Below are positions 1 through 12,062 of a stretch of DNA of 64,000 bases, piece after piece. Numbering within the stretch: position 1 is the stretch's first letter; every line of letters begins with the position of its first letter. The stretch lies in the NCBI GenBank assembly GCA_012932865.1, contig SAXG01000006.1, forward strand, positions 620,001 through 684,000, given 5' to 3'. This stretch comes from Amylostereum areolatum. Taxonomy: Eukaryota > Basidiomycota > Agaricomycetes > Russulales > Stereaceae. A model generated the notes under the pieces. That model ran no database searches. It saw only the letters and a program-made list of their open reading frames with translations, and was not told the origin of the DNA. The position numbers and the translations under genes are program-made.

Positions 1-406
1 AACCGAGTCTCTGTCGTCCGTGCCGAACGCCTTCTTGAGGTCGCCCACCTTGGCAAACTCGCCTTTGGACACGTTCACGAAGACGTTCCCAATCTGGAGG
101 ACCTCGTCCAGATCCTTCTCCCTGCAGCGGAACGGTGAGACGACGAGCGCGACGAGCGGAGCGGGGGCGGGACGTACACTCCGTTACGCCATTCCTGCAC
201 TTTGTTTTTGTAGCATGCGATCTGTTTGGGGGTGAGAGGGCTGGTTTGGGGGCTGAGCGCGGTACTCACCCACCTCGAAGCGCTTGCCGCCCTTCTTGAG
301 ACGGACGATGGATACGTTGGTGAGTCTGGAAGGGGTGAGCGCGAGATGGGATGAGAAGAGGGATGCGTACAGACTTGATCTGGCCCGAGGGCTGGTTGAT
401 AGGCAT
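1..406 (-). CDS. SDO1: Ribosome maturation factor SDO1/SBDS, N-terminal part (runs off left edge)
   Basis: SBDS-family protein, which works with the Ria1/EFL1 GTPase to release Tif6/eIF6 from pre-60S subunits in the cytoplasm (family knowledge). Four exons are visible on the minus strand: 406-375, 325-274, 221-178 and 121 to beyond base 1. Spliced, they give about 83 residues beginning [11 protein letters not shown], then [32 protein letters not shown] and [20 protein letters not shown], the almost invariant N-terminal FYSH domain. All junctions are GT..AG and keep frame. The start at 406 is the only Met just before the conserved QIKLTNV stretch. The middle and C-terminal domains lie outside the window. 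Head-to-head with the BAR-SH3 gene, whose ATG is 227 bases away. Confidence 0.93.
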
Positions 407-632
407 AGTTATGGATACAACAAAGGGAAGATAGAATACAAGTAGATGAGAAAGATGAGAAAGATGACTTGGGTGGGATTCGGCGGTGGGCTGTGTGGAC
501 CACGTATGTATGTAAGCGGACCAGCCATCCGTTGGATAACCGTAAGGTCGATTGGCAGCATCCATCTCGCTGCCCTTGGCGTTCCCGTCCCCCCGACCTC
601 TCTCCCCTTTACCACCACCATCTACCTCAACC

Positions 633-2494
633 ATGAAGGGCTTCACGAAGGCTATCAAGCGGTATCTTTCTTTCCCCCCGATGTTCTCCGTTCGAGTGCT
701 CACCGTCGCCGACACCCAGAACTCCGCATATGATGACCAGCAAGGTCGGAATATCCAAGAGTGCGTCCTCTTTCCGTTTGACGTCTTTAGTCCTAGCAAA
801 ACTGTGCGGTCCATTCATTGCTGATCTCGCGCTCGCTCCCGATCTTCGATATAGAGTCTACCGACCCCGAATTCGATGATTACCAGCGCAAGTTCACCAT
901 CCTCGAGTCCGCAACCGAGAAGTTCCTGAAGGATACCAGGACCTACACCGAGGCCGTCAACTGTCCGTTCACCTCTCCTCGCCACATGTGCCCATTCTGA
1001 CCACACCGATCGCCATCCAGCTCTCTTCACCTCGGGCAACAGCTTCGCACAGCACTTCGCGACACTATTCCACCCCATACAATCCGAATATGACGTCCTC
1101 GGCAAGTTTCCAGAGGCCGCCCACACCGTCAAGAATGTCGACGCGTACCAGGGTACCCTAGAGGAGCTCCACGGCACCATCGCGCCCGAGCTTGAGCTCA
1201 TCGAGAGCAGGGTCGTTGGCCCCGTCAAGGAGCTCCAGGCCGTGCTCAAAACCATCCGAAAGATGATCACGAAGCGGGAACACAAAGTGCGCACGCGCTG
1301 CTCTTGATCCCATCCCACCGCTCACTTGCCATCGTCCCGTTTCACTAGCTGATAGATTTCGACCGGCACAATAACGCGCTGTCCAAACTGAGGGACAAGA
1401 AGGAGAAAACTCTCAACGATGAGAAAAATCTATTCAAGGTCAGCCCGTCGCTTTCCCCCCTGCCCCTGCATTTTTCCCAAACGGAGGCGCTCAATAAGCT
1501 CGATCACGCACGCGTGTTGGTAGCTTGAACAAGACTTCGAGATTGCTTCGAACGAATACGACTACATCAACACGGCCATGAAGCAGGACTTGCCCCGATT
1601 CATGGTCCTCGCGACGCGCTTCATAGATCCTCTTTTCCACTCCTTCTTCTACATGCAGTATGTATACATTCACGTCCCCCCGTTTATTGTCTGCCTGGAC
1701 GTGTCCGTTTCCTCCACAGGCTCAACATCTACTATATGCTGCTGGAGAAGATGAACATGTTCGCCGACGGCAAATACGACGTCGCCGTCCCCGCAGCTCA
1801 AATCGCCACAGACTTCGAAGCGAGACGCGGCGAAACGCAACAGACCGTCGAATCGCTCGCGATCTGCCAGAAATTCGTCTCCACATGTACGCGCTTCGTT
1901 TGCCGCCATCCTTCCCCCGCCCCTCTGACCCCGTCTCCCCACAACCATAGCGAAGCTTGTGCAGCAGCACCGCGGCCTCACTCCCGGTGCCCCCGTGGGA
2001 CGCAGTCCCTCCGCCGCTTCCTCCGCCTCCCGCACCACAACCGGGTCTGACACCTTCTCTAAGAAGATGCCCCCACCTCCACCCTCCGCCAGCTCCTTCA
2101 AATCGTCCTACTCCTCTTCCTACTCTTCTCCGCCCTCCTCCGCCGCCCCTCCACCCCCTTACGTTTCCTCCGCGGAAGGAACCTCGGCCGCCGCCGCCGC
2201 TGCGACCAAGCGCGCGCCCCCGCCCCCACCTGCGCTCAAGCCGAAGCCGAAGCCCGCGGTTCAGTACGTCGTCGCGCTGTACGATTTCGCCGCGCAGGCG
2301 GACGGCGACCTCGACTTCAAGACGGGCGATCGGATCGAGGTCGTCGAGCGCACGGGCAATACCGAGGACTGGTGGACGGGACGCTTGAACGGCCAGACTG
2401 GCGTCTTCCCTGGTAAGTCGATTTCGTGCCCTCGTTGTCGCTTGGGAGTGCGCTGCTGATCGCGTGCCCAGGAAATTACGTTCAAGACGCATGA
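633..2494 (+). CDS. RVS167: BAR and SH3 domain protein (RVS167/Hob1/amphiphysin type)
   Basis: Membrane-curving BAR protein that acts at endocytic actin patches (family knowledge). The start MKGFTKAIKR at 633 continues after an intron as TPHMMTSKVGISK, the typical fungal Rvs167 N-terminus. The BAR domain fills roughly residues 1-245 in about eight exons, including DPEFDDYQRKFTILES and the helix around DFEIASNEYDYINTAMK. A Ser/Pro/Ala-rich linker follows, with proline tracts. The C-terminal SH3 domain (VVALYDFAAQADGDLDFK, then the Trp pair in [20 protein letters not shown]) is split by the last intron; the final exon 2472-2494 codes NYVQDA and TGA. Length and domain order match the family. No break was seen. 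Confidence 0.92.
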
Positions 2495-2965
2495 GAGTGT
2501 GAGTGTGATGGATGGACAGAGCGAAACATCGCGTTTACAAGTTCCACTTGGGATGTGCTTACTGGCTTGTTACTGGCCGGGTTTTACTTTATTTTTGTAT
2601 CATGGTCGACCAGACTCCCTACGGTAGGGCTGACGACCAGAGGTTGTGTGAGGGTATTATATCATTCATATGTACGGAAATCGGTGCACGTAGCAAGCTA
2701 CCTAGGAGCTCCACTCGAGCCCAAGTTTCACGCCGCCTTTACAGCATAACAATACAGGGATGCGATTCTAAACTATACACGGCGGAACGTAGGTACGACG
2801 TACGGAGAGACAGACACAGTGGCGGGAAAAAACCAACAATGGAAAGAGAGGACAACGTCCGACGGTGATAAACAAGCAGGACTGATGACAAAATGCGACA
2901 GGTAAGAGAAAACGGGGGAAAAGACGACGCGAGACGAGACGATATAGAACGAAAGACAGGCCCCG
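2495..2965. other. Convergent 3' region between RVS167-like gene and STH1
   Basis: About 470 bases between two converging stop codons. It should hold the two 3' untranslated regions. I see no conserved coding stretch, RNA gene or repeat; the open frames here are unrelated to known proteins. Confidence 0.5.
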
Positions 2966-5900
2966 CTAATCGTCGTCGGATTGCGTCAGATACTCGTCGT
3001 CGCTGACGATCTGTCGCCTCCCCTTCGACCGCGGCGGCACCGGCCCCCGATGATCGTCCTCGTCCATCGGCGTCAGTGCCTCGTCCACCGCCGCGCCCGC
3101 GGACGACGGCATCACCACCGCGCTCTCCGCGCCGGGGAGGCCCGAGCCTGCGAACACGCGGGCGTACGTCGCGTTGAGCACCTTCTCCATCTCGATCGCG
3201 TCGACGTACACCCACGAGTCCTCCTGGTTGTACGTGCGCGCGTTGTTGAACATCAGCCGGACGTCGTCGCGGAACGCTGTCGCGGTCTTGTAAACGTGCG
3301 AGCTGATGCGCTTGCGGATGTGCGAGAGCGCGATGGGCGTTTGGATGATACGGTAGTAGTCCGGGTAGTCCTGCGGGAAAGATGGGATGAGCTGGGGTTC
3401 TGGTAAAGCAAGGCTGTGCGACGCGACGTACCCGTTTATCTGGCAACTCCCTGAAGAGCTCACACCGCTTGCGGCCGGTGTCGTCAGTGCAGGTCATGAG
3501 CGCTTTGTGAACCTCGTTGAAGGCCTTCTTCATCTTCTCCTTCACCGCCGTCGACGTTTCTGGAAGTTTCGTCTTGCGACGTTTCTGCGTGAAAACCCCG
3601 GTCAGACCTGAACGCCTGCGGAGCTGATACAACGAACCGTTTCCCGCTCCTCGTCGTCATCGCCCTGCAGTGACGGAGTGACCGACATGGACTTGAGTCC
3701 GCGTTTACGCTTGCCGTTGGCGGGCTCGAAGTCATTTTCGACAGCCTTCGCCTTGCCCTTGCGACCACGACCACGGCCTTCGGAGACAGGCGTGGCGGTG
3801 CCGGATTCAAGCTTGGCGCGGCGCTGGTTTTTAATCCTCGTTTGCTCCGCGAGTTGCTCGAGGTCTTCGCCTTCCTCAAGTGCCTGTAAAAAACAATAAA
3901 CGATTAGACTTTAAGCCACCACTGAAGCGCATGAATGCACTTACCATCGCCCACTGGTCATCACTGAGGCCATCGTTGTAATTAACGACAGTACGACGAC
4001 GTTGGCCACGGCCCTCGATCTCGCTGACTTCTTCCTCTATACCGAACGGCTCGTCGGTGCGGTAGCATTCGGGGAGCTCCTCGAGTGAGATCAGAGGCGG
4101 CGGAGGCTTGCCACGATTGCCGGCGGCTTTCCACGCAGCGGCCAGGTCCCGCTCCCGCTGACTATCCATCTCGGCGAAGATCCGTTGTTCTTCGTCCGAT
4201 CGGGCGATGATCTCATTTATTTCCTCGTCGTTCATATCGCCAGCCTCCTCGTTGTCTTCTTCCTGGTCCGCCTCAAGGATAGATCGCTAGAACGGACAGG
4301 CGTTAGCGTTGGAAGGCGCGAAGGTCGCGGAAACGTACCAGGAACTCTTCTTGCTCTTCCTGCGTCGACTTGTTGTCGAAGCGACCGGCTTGAATGACTT
4401 TGTCGTCAATGTCGAGCTTGTACCGAGCACGCGCGTACATGGCCTCCTCGACACTCTTCTCGGTGATAAAGCGAAGAATGCGTACGGCCTTGGTCTGACC
4501 GATACGATGCGCACGATCTTGCGCCTGCAAGTCGGCGTGGGGATTCCTGCGCGCCGATGTAAGCGTCGACGAAGTGATGACAATGAGGGGAAGCTTACCA
4601 GTCGGAGTCAAAAATGATAACCGTGTCGGCGGTCTGGAGATTCAGACCGAGACCACCGGCTCTCGTCGAGAGAATGAAGACTTTAATTTCCGAGTCTTTG
4701 GCGTTGAACTGCGCGACATGTCCCGCGCGTTCGTCGGTCTTCGTTCCACCGTCGAGACGCAAGTACTTCCAGCCCATCATCTTGAAGAAGTCCTCCATGA
4801 TATCCATGACCTTTGTCATCTGGAAGAAGATGAGAACCTGCAAGGCATTGTCAACGAAAATACATGCAAGCGATGTCGTACAAGGTACGAACTCGGTGAT
4901 CAGTGGCGAAAAACTTGGGCAGGATACGAGAGAGCAGCTCGAGCTTGCCCGATGTGCGGACGAGGGTGTTGTCGATCATACCACTCGGGTTAACCCGGTC
5001 CTCCACACTTTCGAACAGGAAGGGGTGCTGGACGATTTTGCGAAGCTGCATGAGCTCATTGCTCAAGCCCTTCACACCACCCGGTTTCCTATAGTCGACT
5101 CGTTACACAGTGCCGCGATCTTAAAGGGAAATACATACCCCTTGTTGTCATTGCCGTCAGCAATCATCTTATACTTCTTCATCTGCTTGTACAGTTGCAA
5201 CTGAAGGGCGCTCATCTTGATCTTCACCACCTTCTCAACCTTGTCCGGCAGCTCCGACTCGACGTCCTTTTTCAGACGACGGAGCAAGAAGGGTCGAAGC
5301 ACCTTATGCAAACGACGAATGATGAGCAGGGCCTCTTCTTCGTTCAGCTCGATCTTGTCGCCTGTCCCCGAGTTTGCGAAAGGCGTGTTGAACCACTCGT
5401 CGAATGATTTGACCGAGTTGAAGATCTTGGGCAAGACAAAGTTGAGCAGGGCCCACAACTCCGGCAGGTTGTTTTGCAGCGGGGTACCCGTGAGGATGAG
5501 GCGATAGCGCGAGTGATAAAAAGTGGTGAGGGTTTGTGCGAGCTTTGACTGGGTGTTCTTCATGCGATGACCCTCATCTAAGGGTATATAAGCACACGCG
5601 CCTCGTATAACCTCAGAATACTCACCGATGATCATGTGAACCCAGCGGAGCTTGCTGAGGTGGGGTCGATCCTTGATAATGTACTCGTACGTGGTGAGCA
5701 ATACCTGGAAGTGACCCGTCCTCAGGTCGCCCTGCAGGATACGACGCTGAGCAGGATCGCCCTTGTAAGCGATAACCTTCACATCCGGTGCCCACTTGGC
5801 GAACTCTCCCGACCAATTGGTCATGGTGGACAGAGGTACAATAACCAAGTAGGGGCCTCGCTGTTTCTTGACCTCGATGAGGAATGCGATGAGAGAGATC

Positions 5901-7937
5901 GTCTGAATGGTTTTTCCAAGGCCCTGTGGAAAGCTGGTCAGGCGCGAGTCACCAACGAGAGCATAGCGCGTACCATCTCGTCTGCAAGAATGCCGTTCAA
6001 GGAATTGTTGTACAAGCTGACCATCCACTGAAGACCTTTGACCTGGTACTCTTTGAGGGTACCACCCACAAGCAATGAAGGTTGCTTGACGGTCTCCTTG
6101 ATCCTATGAGCGATACTATAATAGTCGACTTTGGTCTTGTCGTCATGTACATCGTCTGCGGCCATCTTGGCACCGAACGTCTCTTCTGTCGTAGGTCCGT
6201 CTTGGGGCAAGGGAGCGTATTCGACGTGGCTCTGCTGGGCCCTGACCGCCTGAGCGAGCGAGTCAAGGTAAGAGTCGGTCTGCTTGAGAAGGTGGGTGAT
6301 GCGGGTGTCCTTCGCGGTGTCGATGAGCTTCATGTACGCTTCCTCGTCGTCATTCTTGAGAGCCTTGAGACGCTCCTTGGCCAAACGCTCGATGCGCTTT
6401 TGCTCCTCACGTTCAGCGTGTGCATGGAACGACTGCACCGCCTTGCCGAGGCGCACAACACGATCCTGAGCGGAACGATTGGCGGCGAGCATCTCGCGAC
6501 CATGGGAGCTGATAAGGTCGAGTTGTTCGACGTGCTTCTGCTTCGCGCGGCGCTCTCGGTCAACACGCTGCTTACGCTCGAGGGTCTCGGTTGTGTGCAC
6601 GTCGCGCAGGGTGGGTTTGCGGGTACGGCGGAAGTCGCTGCGATTAAGCGGGAGGAGGGACCCGTGGATGAGACGTTCTGCGACCATGGCACGCATCGCG
6701 CGTTGCTTCTCGACGACGCGGAGTGACTTGAGTTCGATCAGCGCACGAAGCTTGCCGTGGGCCGTCGCCGGCGGATGGACGTAGGCAAGGTTGAGAGCCT
6801 TCAAGTCGGAAGAAGCCTCGTTCTCCTTGCCCTTGGTATCCGCGGTGATGTCGTCGAAAATGGGTTCAAGGCCACCGTCGCCCATTGTGGAGGGCATGGC
6901 TTCCAATTCACGTACCCGCTGGTCGATACGAGCGTCGATGAAGCGGGCGCGTTCGGCGAGGACTTGATGAGGATCAAGACCGGAGGGCATGACGGACGGG
7001 ATGAGGAGCCGTTGAAGTCGAGACGCATAGGCAGTTGGGGTCTCGTCGGGTAAGCGCTTGAGATTTGTGAAGGGGTGGCGGTAGGCGTTGTAGGGGTACA
7101 CGGGGGAAGACGTGTCCTCGTCGAGAAGCTCGGGCTTGTCCTCATCTTGGGCGGGCTCCTCCGTCTTGACGGGGGCGGGGACGGCGGAGACTATGGGAGG
7201 GTGATCGGGCTGGGGGGTGAGGGACGGGGCCTCGCTGGTGGCTTTGTGAATCTTAACGGCGTTGTCGACGACCTTGGCGGGGACATCCTGGCCACTGAGG
7301 AGTTTCTCGAGGTCGGGGATGACGACGGTGGGGTCGCGAATGACCTGTTGAATGGGGGCAGGGATGGGGAGATTGCGAGAGAGAAGTTTGAAAGCATGGA
7401 TTTGAGCACGGAGGGTGTTGATCTGGTCTGAGGAGAAGAGAACGGGTGTCGTTGGCGGATTTGGATATTGGTGGGGTTGAGGAAGAGGACCGGAGGAGAG
7501 GGAATGGGGGTTGGGAGTGTGAGCACCGTTGGGCACGGGGGTGCTTGGGGGAATGGGCGTGTGGCCGTTCGGTGCATGTTGGTCTGCGGGAAGGGTGAGG
7601 AGGAGGAGGAGGAGGAGGAGGAGGAGGGCAGAGCAGAGGAGAAAAGTGCGTACTGGACTGAAATGCGGCGAGGGTCTTGTAGATGCTGGCGAGTTCTGAA
7701 TGATTCTCCTGGGTGTAGCCTTGGGACTTGAGCACGTTCGCGCGCTGTGGTGGCGAAATGAGGTGGGAAGGAGAGTGGGAGAAGCAAGGAAGGTACCTGG
7801 ATGAGAGCGTGAATGCGCTCTTTCGTCTGCTGCTGTGGCTGCTGCTGCTGCTGCTGCTGTTGCTGTTGTCGCAGCTGGCCCTGGAGGCGAAGATTCTGGA
7901 GATACTGTTCGGAGGGGAGGAGGGAAGGGGTGGCCAT
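2966..7937 (-). CDS. STH1: SNF2/STH1-type ATP-dependent chromatin remodeller (RSC or SWI/SNF catalytic subunit)
   Basis: Catalytic subunit that slides or evicts nucleosomes (family knowledge). The start [18 protein letters not shown] is at 7937, the stop TAG at 2966-2968. Domains in order: a Gln run; a QLQ-like stretch ([17 protein letters not shown], near 7400); an HSA region rich in basic coiled helix (near 6350-6650); the SNF2 ATPase with Walker A split by an intron (ILADEM / GLGKTIQT), DEGHRMKN box and [11 protein letters not shown]; helicase C with [13 protein letters not shown] and [16 protein letters not shown]; a SnAC region ([16 protein letters not shown], near 4200); and a C-terminal bromodomain with the acetyl-lysine Asn in [14 protein letters not shown] (near 3220-3250). 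The C-terminus is acidic. Sequence alone cannot decide between Snf2 and Sth1. Divergent from KU80. Confidence 0.93.
7596..7628. repeat. AGG triplet run (polypyrimidine tract of an STH1 intron)
   Basis: About eleven AGG units on the plus strand. Read on the STH1 strand it is a CCT run just upstream of a CCCGCAG acceptor, so it probably acts as the polypyrimidine tract of that intron. A likely length-variable microsatellite. Confidence 0.7.
7826..7876 (-). repeat. CAG/CAA run coding polyglutamine near the STH1 N-terminus
   Basis: A CTG-rich run on the plus strand encodes about ten consecutive Gln, then Pro and three more Gln, on the STH1 strand at roughly residues 24-37. Polyglutamine tracts are common at the N-terminus of fungal SNF2 subunits and are length-variable. 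Confidence 0.8.
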
Positions 7938-8208
7938 CACAGCGGACGGGGAACGCGGCGCGGGGGAAAGAGAGCACGGGGGTCGCGTCGAGACGCGCTC
8001 GAAAGTGAATGACACCACAGCACCGTCGGCTTTGCAGCGACTGGCAGTCCGTCGTCGTTTCCCCTCCCTCCCACACTCGGCACTGCCCCCTTTCTCTCCC
8101 TTTCCCACGGTGACGCCTGACTCATCATGTCACGTGCCACAACGCGTCCTTCCACTCGCCTCGCGTCGTCTCCGCTCCGCCGCGTCTTCCCCTCCACCCA
8201 CACCAACC
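7938..8208. promoter_or_regulatory. Shared divergent promoter region of STH1 and KU80
   Basis: 271 bases separate the two initiator codons. Both 5' leaders and both core promoters must fit here unless transcripts overlap. The region is CT-rich toward KU80 and contains a TCATGTCACGTG stretch near 8124 with a CACGTG E-box core. I see no clear TATA box. Regulatory function is inferred from position only. Confidence 0.4.
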
Positions 8209-11200
8209 ATGCCTGCTGAACGCGCGGGGGTCTGTGCCACCCTCCTCTCTTTCCCGAAAAGTATCTCACTCCCTTTCTAGTACACCGTCACCATGTTTCT
8301 CGTGGACGTCTCGCCCTCCATGGGCAAGGTCCGCTCCGTTCAGCTCCCTGACGACCCTGACGGTCAAGAGCATTCCATCGAGATGACCAACCTCGAATGG
8401 TCCCTCCAATTCGTCATGCTCAAGATCCAGGAGATGGTCCGTAACCCCGTTCGTCCTTGCCCTCGTGTCCTCTTCACACTCTCTCCTAGATTTTCAACGG
8501 ACGAAAGACAGAACAATGCGGGGTCATTTTGTTCGGCACAGACGGTCCGTCTCCTTTTCAATCTCCCTATCCGAACACTCAACATCTCTCACAGAAACTC
8601 ACAACGTCGTTAACGACAAGACGGGTGACTACGAGTTTGTCACCGAATACATCCCCATCTGCCAGCCCAACGCATCCACCCTCTCCAAACTGGCTGCTCT
8701 CACGCCCTCCGAAACCATCGGCGATCGTACGTCCCTCTCACTTCACTTGCCGCGACGTATCTCACACCTGTGGCATCGGCAGCCATCGACGCACTTGTCG
8801 TCGGCATTGAGACTCAGCATAACTACCTTGCTAGCAAAAAGACGTGGACACGCAAGATGGTCCTCCTCACCGACGGTGAGAACCCGATAGAAGTCGAAGA
8901 CTGGGAGACCATCGTGGAAAAGATGAAAGCGTTGGACATTCTGCTTACGGTGGTGTGCGTCTGTCACCCCTCCCTCGTTCACGTCGCACGCTCATCCATG
9001 AACTTGCAGCGGCATCGACTTCGACGACGAAGAAATCGAATTTCGCGAAGACGACAAATCGCACGTCAAAGCACGTTTCCGTCACACAGCACGTTCGAAA
9101 TCAAACTGACCATACCGACAGAACGCGAACGAAGCCTTCTTCCACACGTTCACCGAGGCACTTGACACGTCCGTCATCGGCACCCTCTCCTACGCCCTCC
9201 AGGAGGTGACAAAACCAGACATCAAACAAACGAAATCCGCCCTTCTCGGCAACACGCTCCGCCTCGGCAATCCAGACGACAATCCTCACGAAGCCCTCGA
9301 AATAAGCGTCAAGACGAGCAAATGCACCGCCCGCGCCCATCCCAAGAGCTGGAAACGGTTCGGTATACGCAAGGAGCGAGAGGGGACGGACGTCGTCCCT
9401 ACCCAAACTGCCAAGGGCGAGAACGTGTGGGCGCAGCTGAACATGCGGACCGAATACGTTCTCCCCAAAGCTGAGTCTGATGAGGACGAGGACGAAAAGC
9501 GCGAAGAAGAGGACGACAAAATGGACGTCGACGGCGGGATCCGGCCAGGCGAGAGGCTGGAGAAGGAGACCCTCGTGCGCGGATACAAGTATGGGAGCTC
9601 GTATGCGCCGTGTCCCGAGGGCCAGTTTCCGCGCCTTAACACCAAGAAGGGCATCGAAATCTGTGGCTTTTTCGACAGGAAAAGGGTAAGCGTATCGTGA
9701 TGACCCTCCTCTGAATTGATTTTCACCCCGACGCCAGTTCCGACGGGAGCATGCAATGGGCGAGATACACTACGTGTGGGCCGACCCGATTTCCCCTAAT
9801 CAACAGGTGATGTTGTCGTCGCTGGTCCAGGCGATGGAGGGCGAAGAAGTCCAGGAAGGCGAAGAAGACAAGGATCGGATGGCTGTCGCCCGCTGGGTAT
9901 CGAGAGACGGCGCGGACCCGAAAATGGGCGTCCTCGCTCCGTGCCGTTTCGAGAAGGTCGACTGTCTTCTCTGGGTCCCGGTACGCGTCCCCTGTTTGCG
10001 TCTTCACGCTCTGCACGCTGAGTGCGCGTTGTCGCGGATAGATGCCTTTCGCGGACGACGTACGCAGATACAACTTTTCCCCGCTCGAAAACCTGTTCAA
10101 CAAACGGGGCGAGCGCGTGACCGAACATCCGTACATCCCCACCGGCGAGCAGATGCGAGCCATGGACAAGTTCGTGGATGCCATGGACCTCATGGAGGCT
10201 GGCGAGAAGAATGAGGACGGGTGAGCGGTTTCATTGCGCTACCTTCCGCTGCGAACACCCACACGCGCACCTGCCAGCACGCGAGAAGCGTGGTTTGACA
10301 CACGACTCTCGTACAACCCGGCCATCCACCGCGTCAAACAAGCCCTCTTCCACGGTGCCGTCGTTCAGGACCTCGCCAACAACCCCCTCCCCCCGCCCCA
10401 TCCCGAGATCACCAAGTACTTCGACCCGCCGAAACGCGTGGTCAAGAAAGCGCGGGAGGCCGTCGAGGACTGCAAGGCGATTTTCAATGTGAAAGAAGGT
10501 CAGCCCACCCTGTCGTCGCCATCCACCGACTCGCACGCACCCACGCTCACCCTTACGCACAGTGCCCAAACGCGCCCCCCGCGCTCGCAAGGACGACCAC
10601 GTTCGCGCGCAAGACGACGAGGACGAGGCCCTCCTCCTCGACCGCAAACCCTCCAGCAGCCAAGCCCGATCCGGCTCGCAGCTCTCGCGCACGCAAACCC
10701 TCCCGCGCACAAACACCTTGAAGCTATCCACCACCCGCGGCTCGCAGCACTTCTCCCTGAACAAGAAAGGCAACGACTCGGACGACAGCGCGACGGAGCC
10801 CGAATCGGACGACGACGGCGAGAACCTGCTCGCGCGCAAAGGGCCTACCGCCGCCGCAGGAAAGGAGTCGCTCCCGAGCCCGACAGCCGTCGCCTGAGCC
10901 GGATCCGGGACGCGCGCCGGGGAGGATCGTGGGCGTGACCGCGCCGCTCACGGATTTCCGGCAGAACGTGTCGCGCGGGGACGTGGTGAGCAAGGCGGTC
11001 GAGGACCTCGGGTGGGCGGTCAAGGAGATCGTGATGCGGCCGTTCGCGAGTCGGCGTACGGGGGAGATGGTGGAGTGTCTCAAGGAGCTTCGGGACGTGT
11101 GCTTGCAGGAGGACGAGATCGCCGCGTGGAACCGGTGCGTGACGCCACATCGTCTTTCAACGTCTTGACATACTTATCGACGGTTGTTCGTTCATCGCGA

Positions 11201-11440
11201 TGCAGGTTCTTGCCAGAGCTGAAGGCGGCGTGTTTGGGAGACCCGGGGAACGAAGACTTTTGGCGAGAGGTGCGGAAGGAGGGGCGAGCGATGAGTTTGA
11301 TCGGCCACTCTGAGGCGGAGAAGCAGGGCGGGTCGTCGGACGTGTCTGACAAGGACGCGGAGAAGGTAGGATTTTGTTTTTGCGATTGATAATGCGATGA
11401 TGAACTGACGAGCGTTCATGTTTTCTAGTTCCTCCGCTGA
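8209..11440 (+). CDS. KU80: Ku80 (XRCC5-like) DNA end-binding subunit, with one apparent frame break
   Basis: Partner of Ku70 in non-homologous end joining and telomere upkeep (family knowledge). Exon 1 is 8209-8229 (MPAERAG), joined to YTVTMFLVDVSPSMGK, the start of the vWA domain. The Ku core follows (GYKYGSSYAPCPEGQFP, then EIHYVWADP and the ring-forming part ending near DTRLSYNPAIHRVKQALFHG). An acidic, Ser-rich linker leads to the C-terminal helical domain (DVVSKAVEDLGWAVKEIV to WREVRKEGRAMSL), and a tiny last exon 11429-11440 codes FLR and TGA. Odd: the linker frame ends at TGA 10895-10897, while the C-terminal domain resumes one base later (reading PSPEPDPGRAPGRIVGVT). Removing one base near 10,870-10,890 would join them; no GT..AG intron fits. 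Either an assembly insertion or a real truncation of the C-terminal domain. Confidence 0.88.
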
Positions 11441-12062
11441 TGACATCGATGAGATGTTCCTACACCTGTCGTTTTCTTGGTGTTCTACTTTCTTGACCAT
11501 CTATCGGACTTATAGGGTCGTAATCTTGTATGCACATGCTCGTATAATTTCCTTTCCACGTATAGTTTTATCTGTGAGCCTTGAGGTGTGATATAATGCT
11601 CCTCCACACACGCCCACGGATGCGGGTTGCGATCCTTATGGAACATTGTGCATCACGGGCGGCAGCAGAAAATGTCTGCGCACAACACAAGCAGATCCAG
11701 TATCGATATTTTTCAGAGCGGTGGAAGTAAAAATATAACGTACAAAACGCAACGCGGTCAATCGTACAGCACATGGTCTCAACAAAGCAACATACAAAGT
11801 ACCCCAAGCAACTCGCTCCCCGGCAATCAGAAATCGTACATACATGTCTCCCAGCAAGCACCCGAAGCCCATCGTACACCCGTCCATACAGCCTCGCTTC
11901 CTTATTTCGTCCGCCGACTCCACGATCAAGCCTCGAGCAGTTCGCGACGCGCATCCGCAAACACCGCGGCGCCGACGCCGAGGTGGCCCAGTTCCAACAC
12001 GGTCGCTCCCGCCTGACGGTACATGCGTTCGAGAGCGGGGCGCGCGGGATATCCTTGGGATT
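11441..12062. other. Convergent 3' region between KU80 and GID1
   Basis: About 620 bases between converging stop codons. Long open frames cross it, but on either strand they read low-complexity or atypical sequence and have no start/stop structure of their own. I see no gene or RNA here. Confidence 0.5.

Noticed and set aside
8124..8136. CACGTG E-box in the STH1/KU80 promoter as a specific DNA-damage element
   Set aside because: A single six-base match in 271 bases is weak, and no known damage-response motif was recognised beside it.
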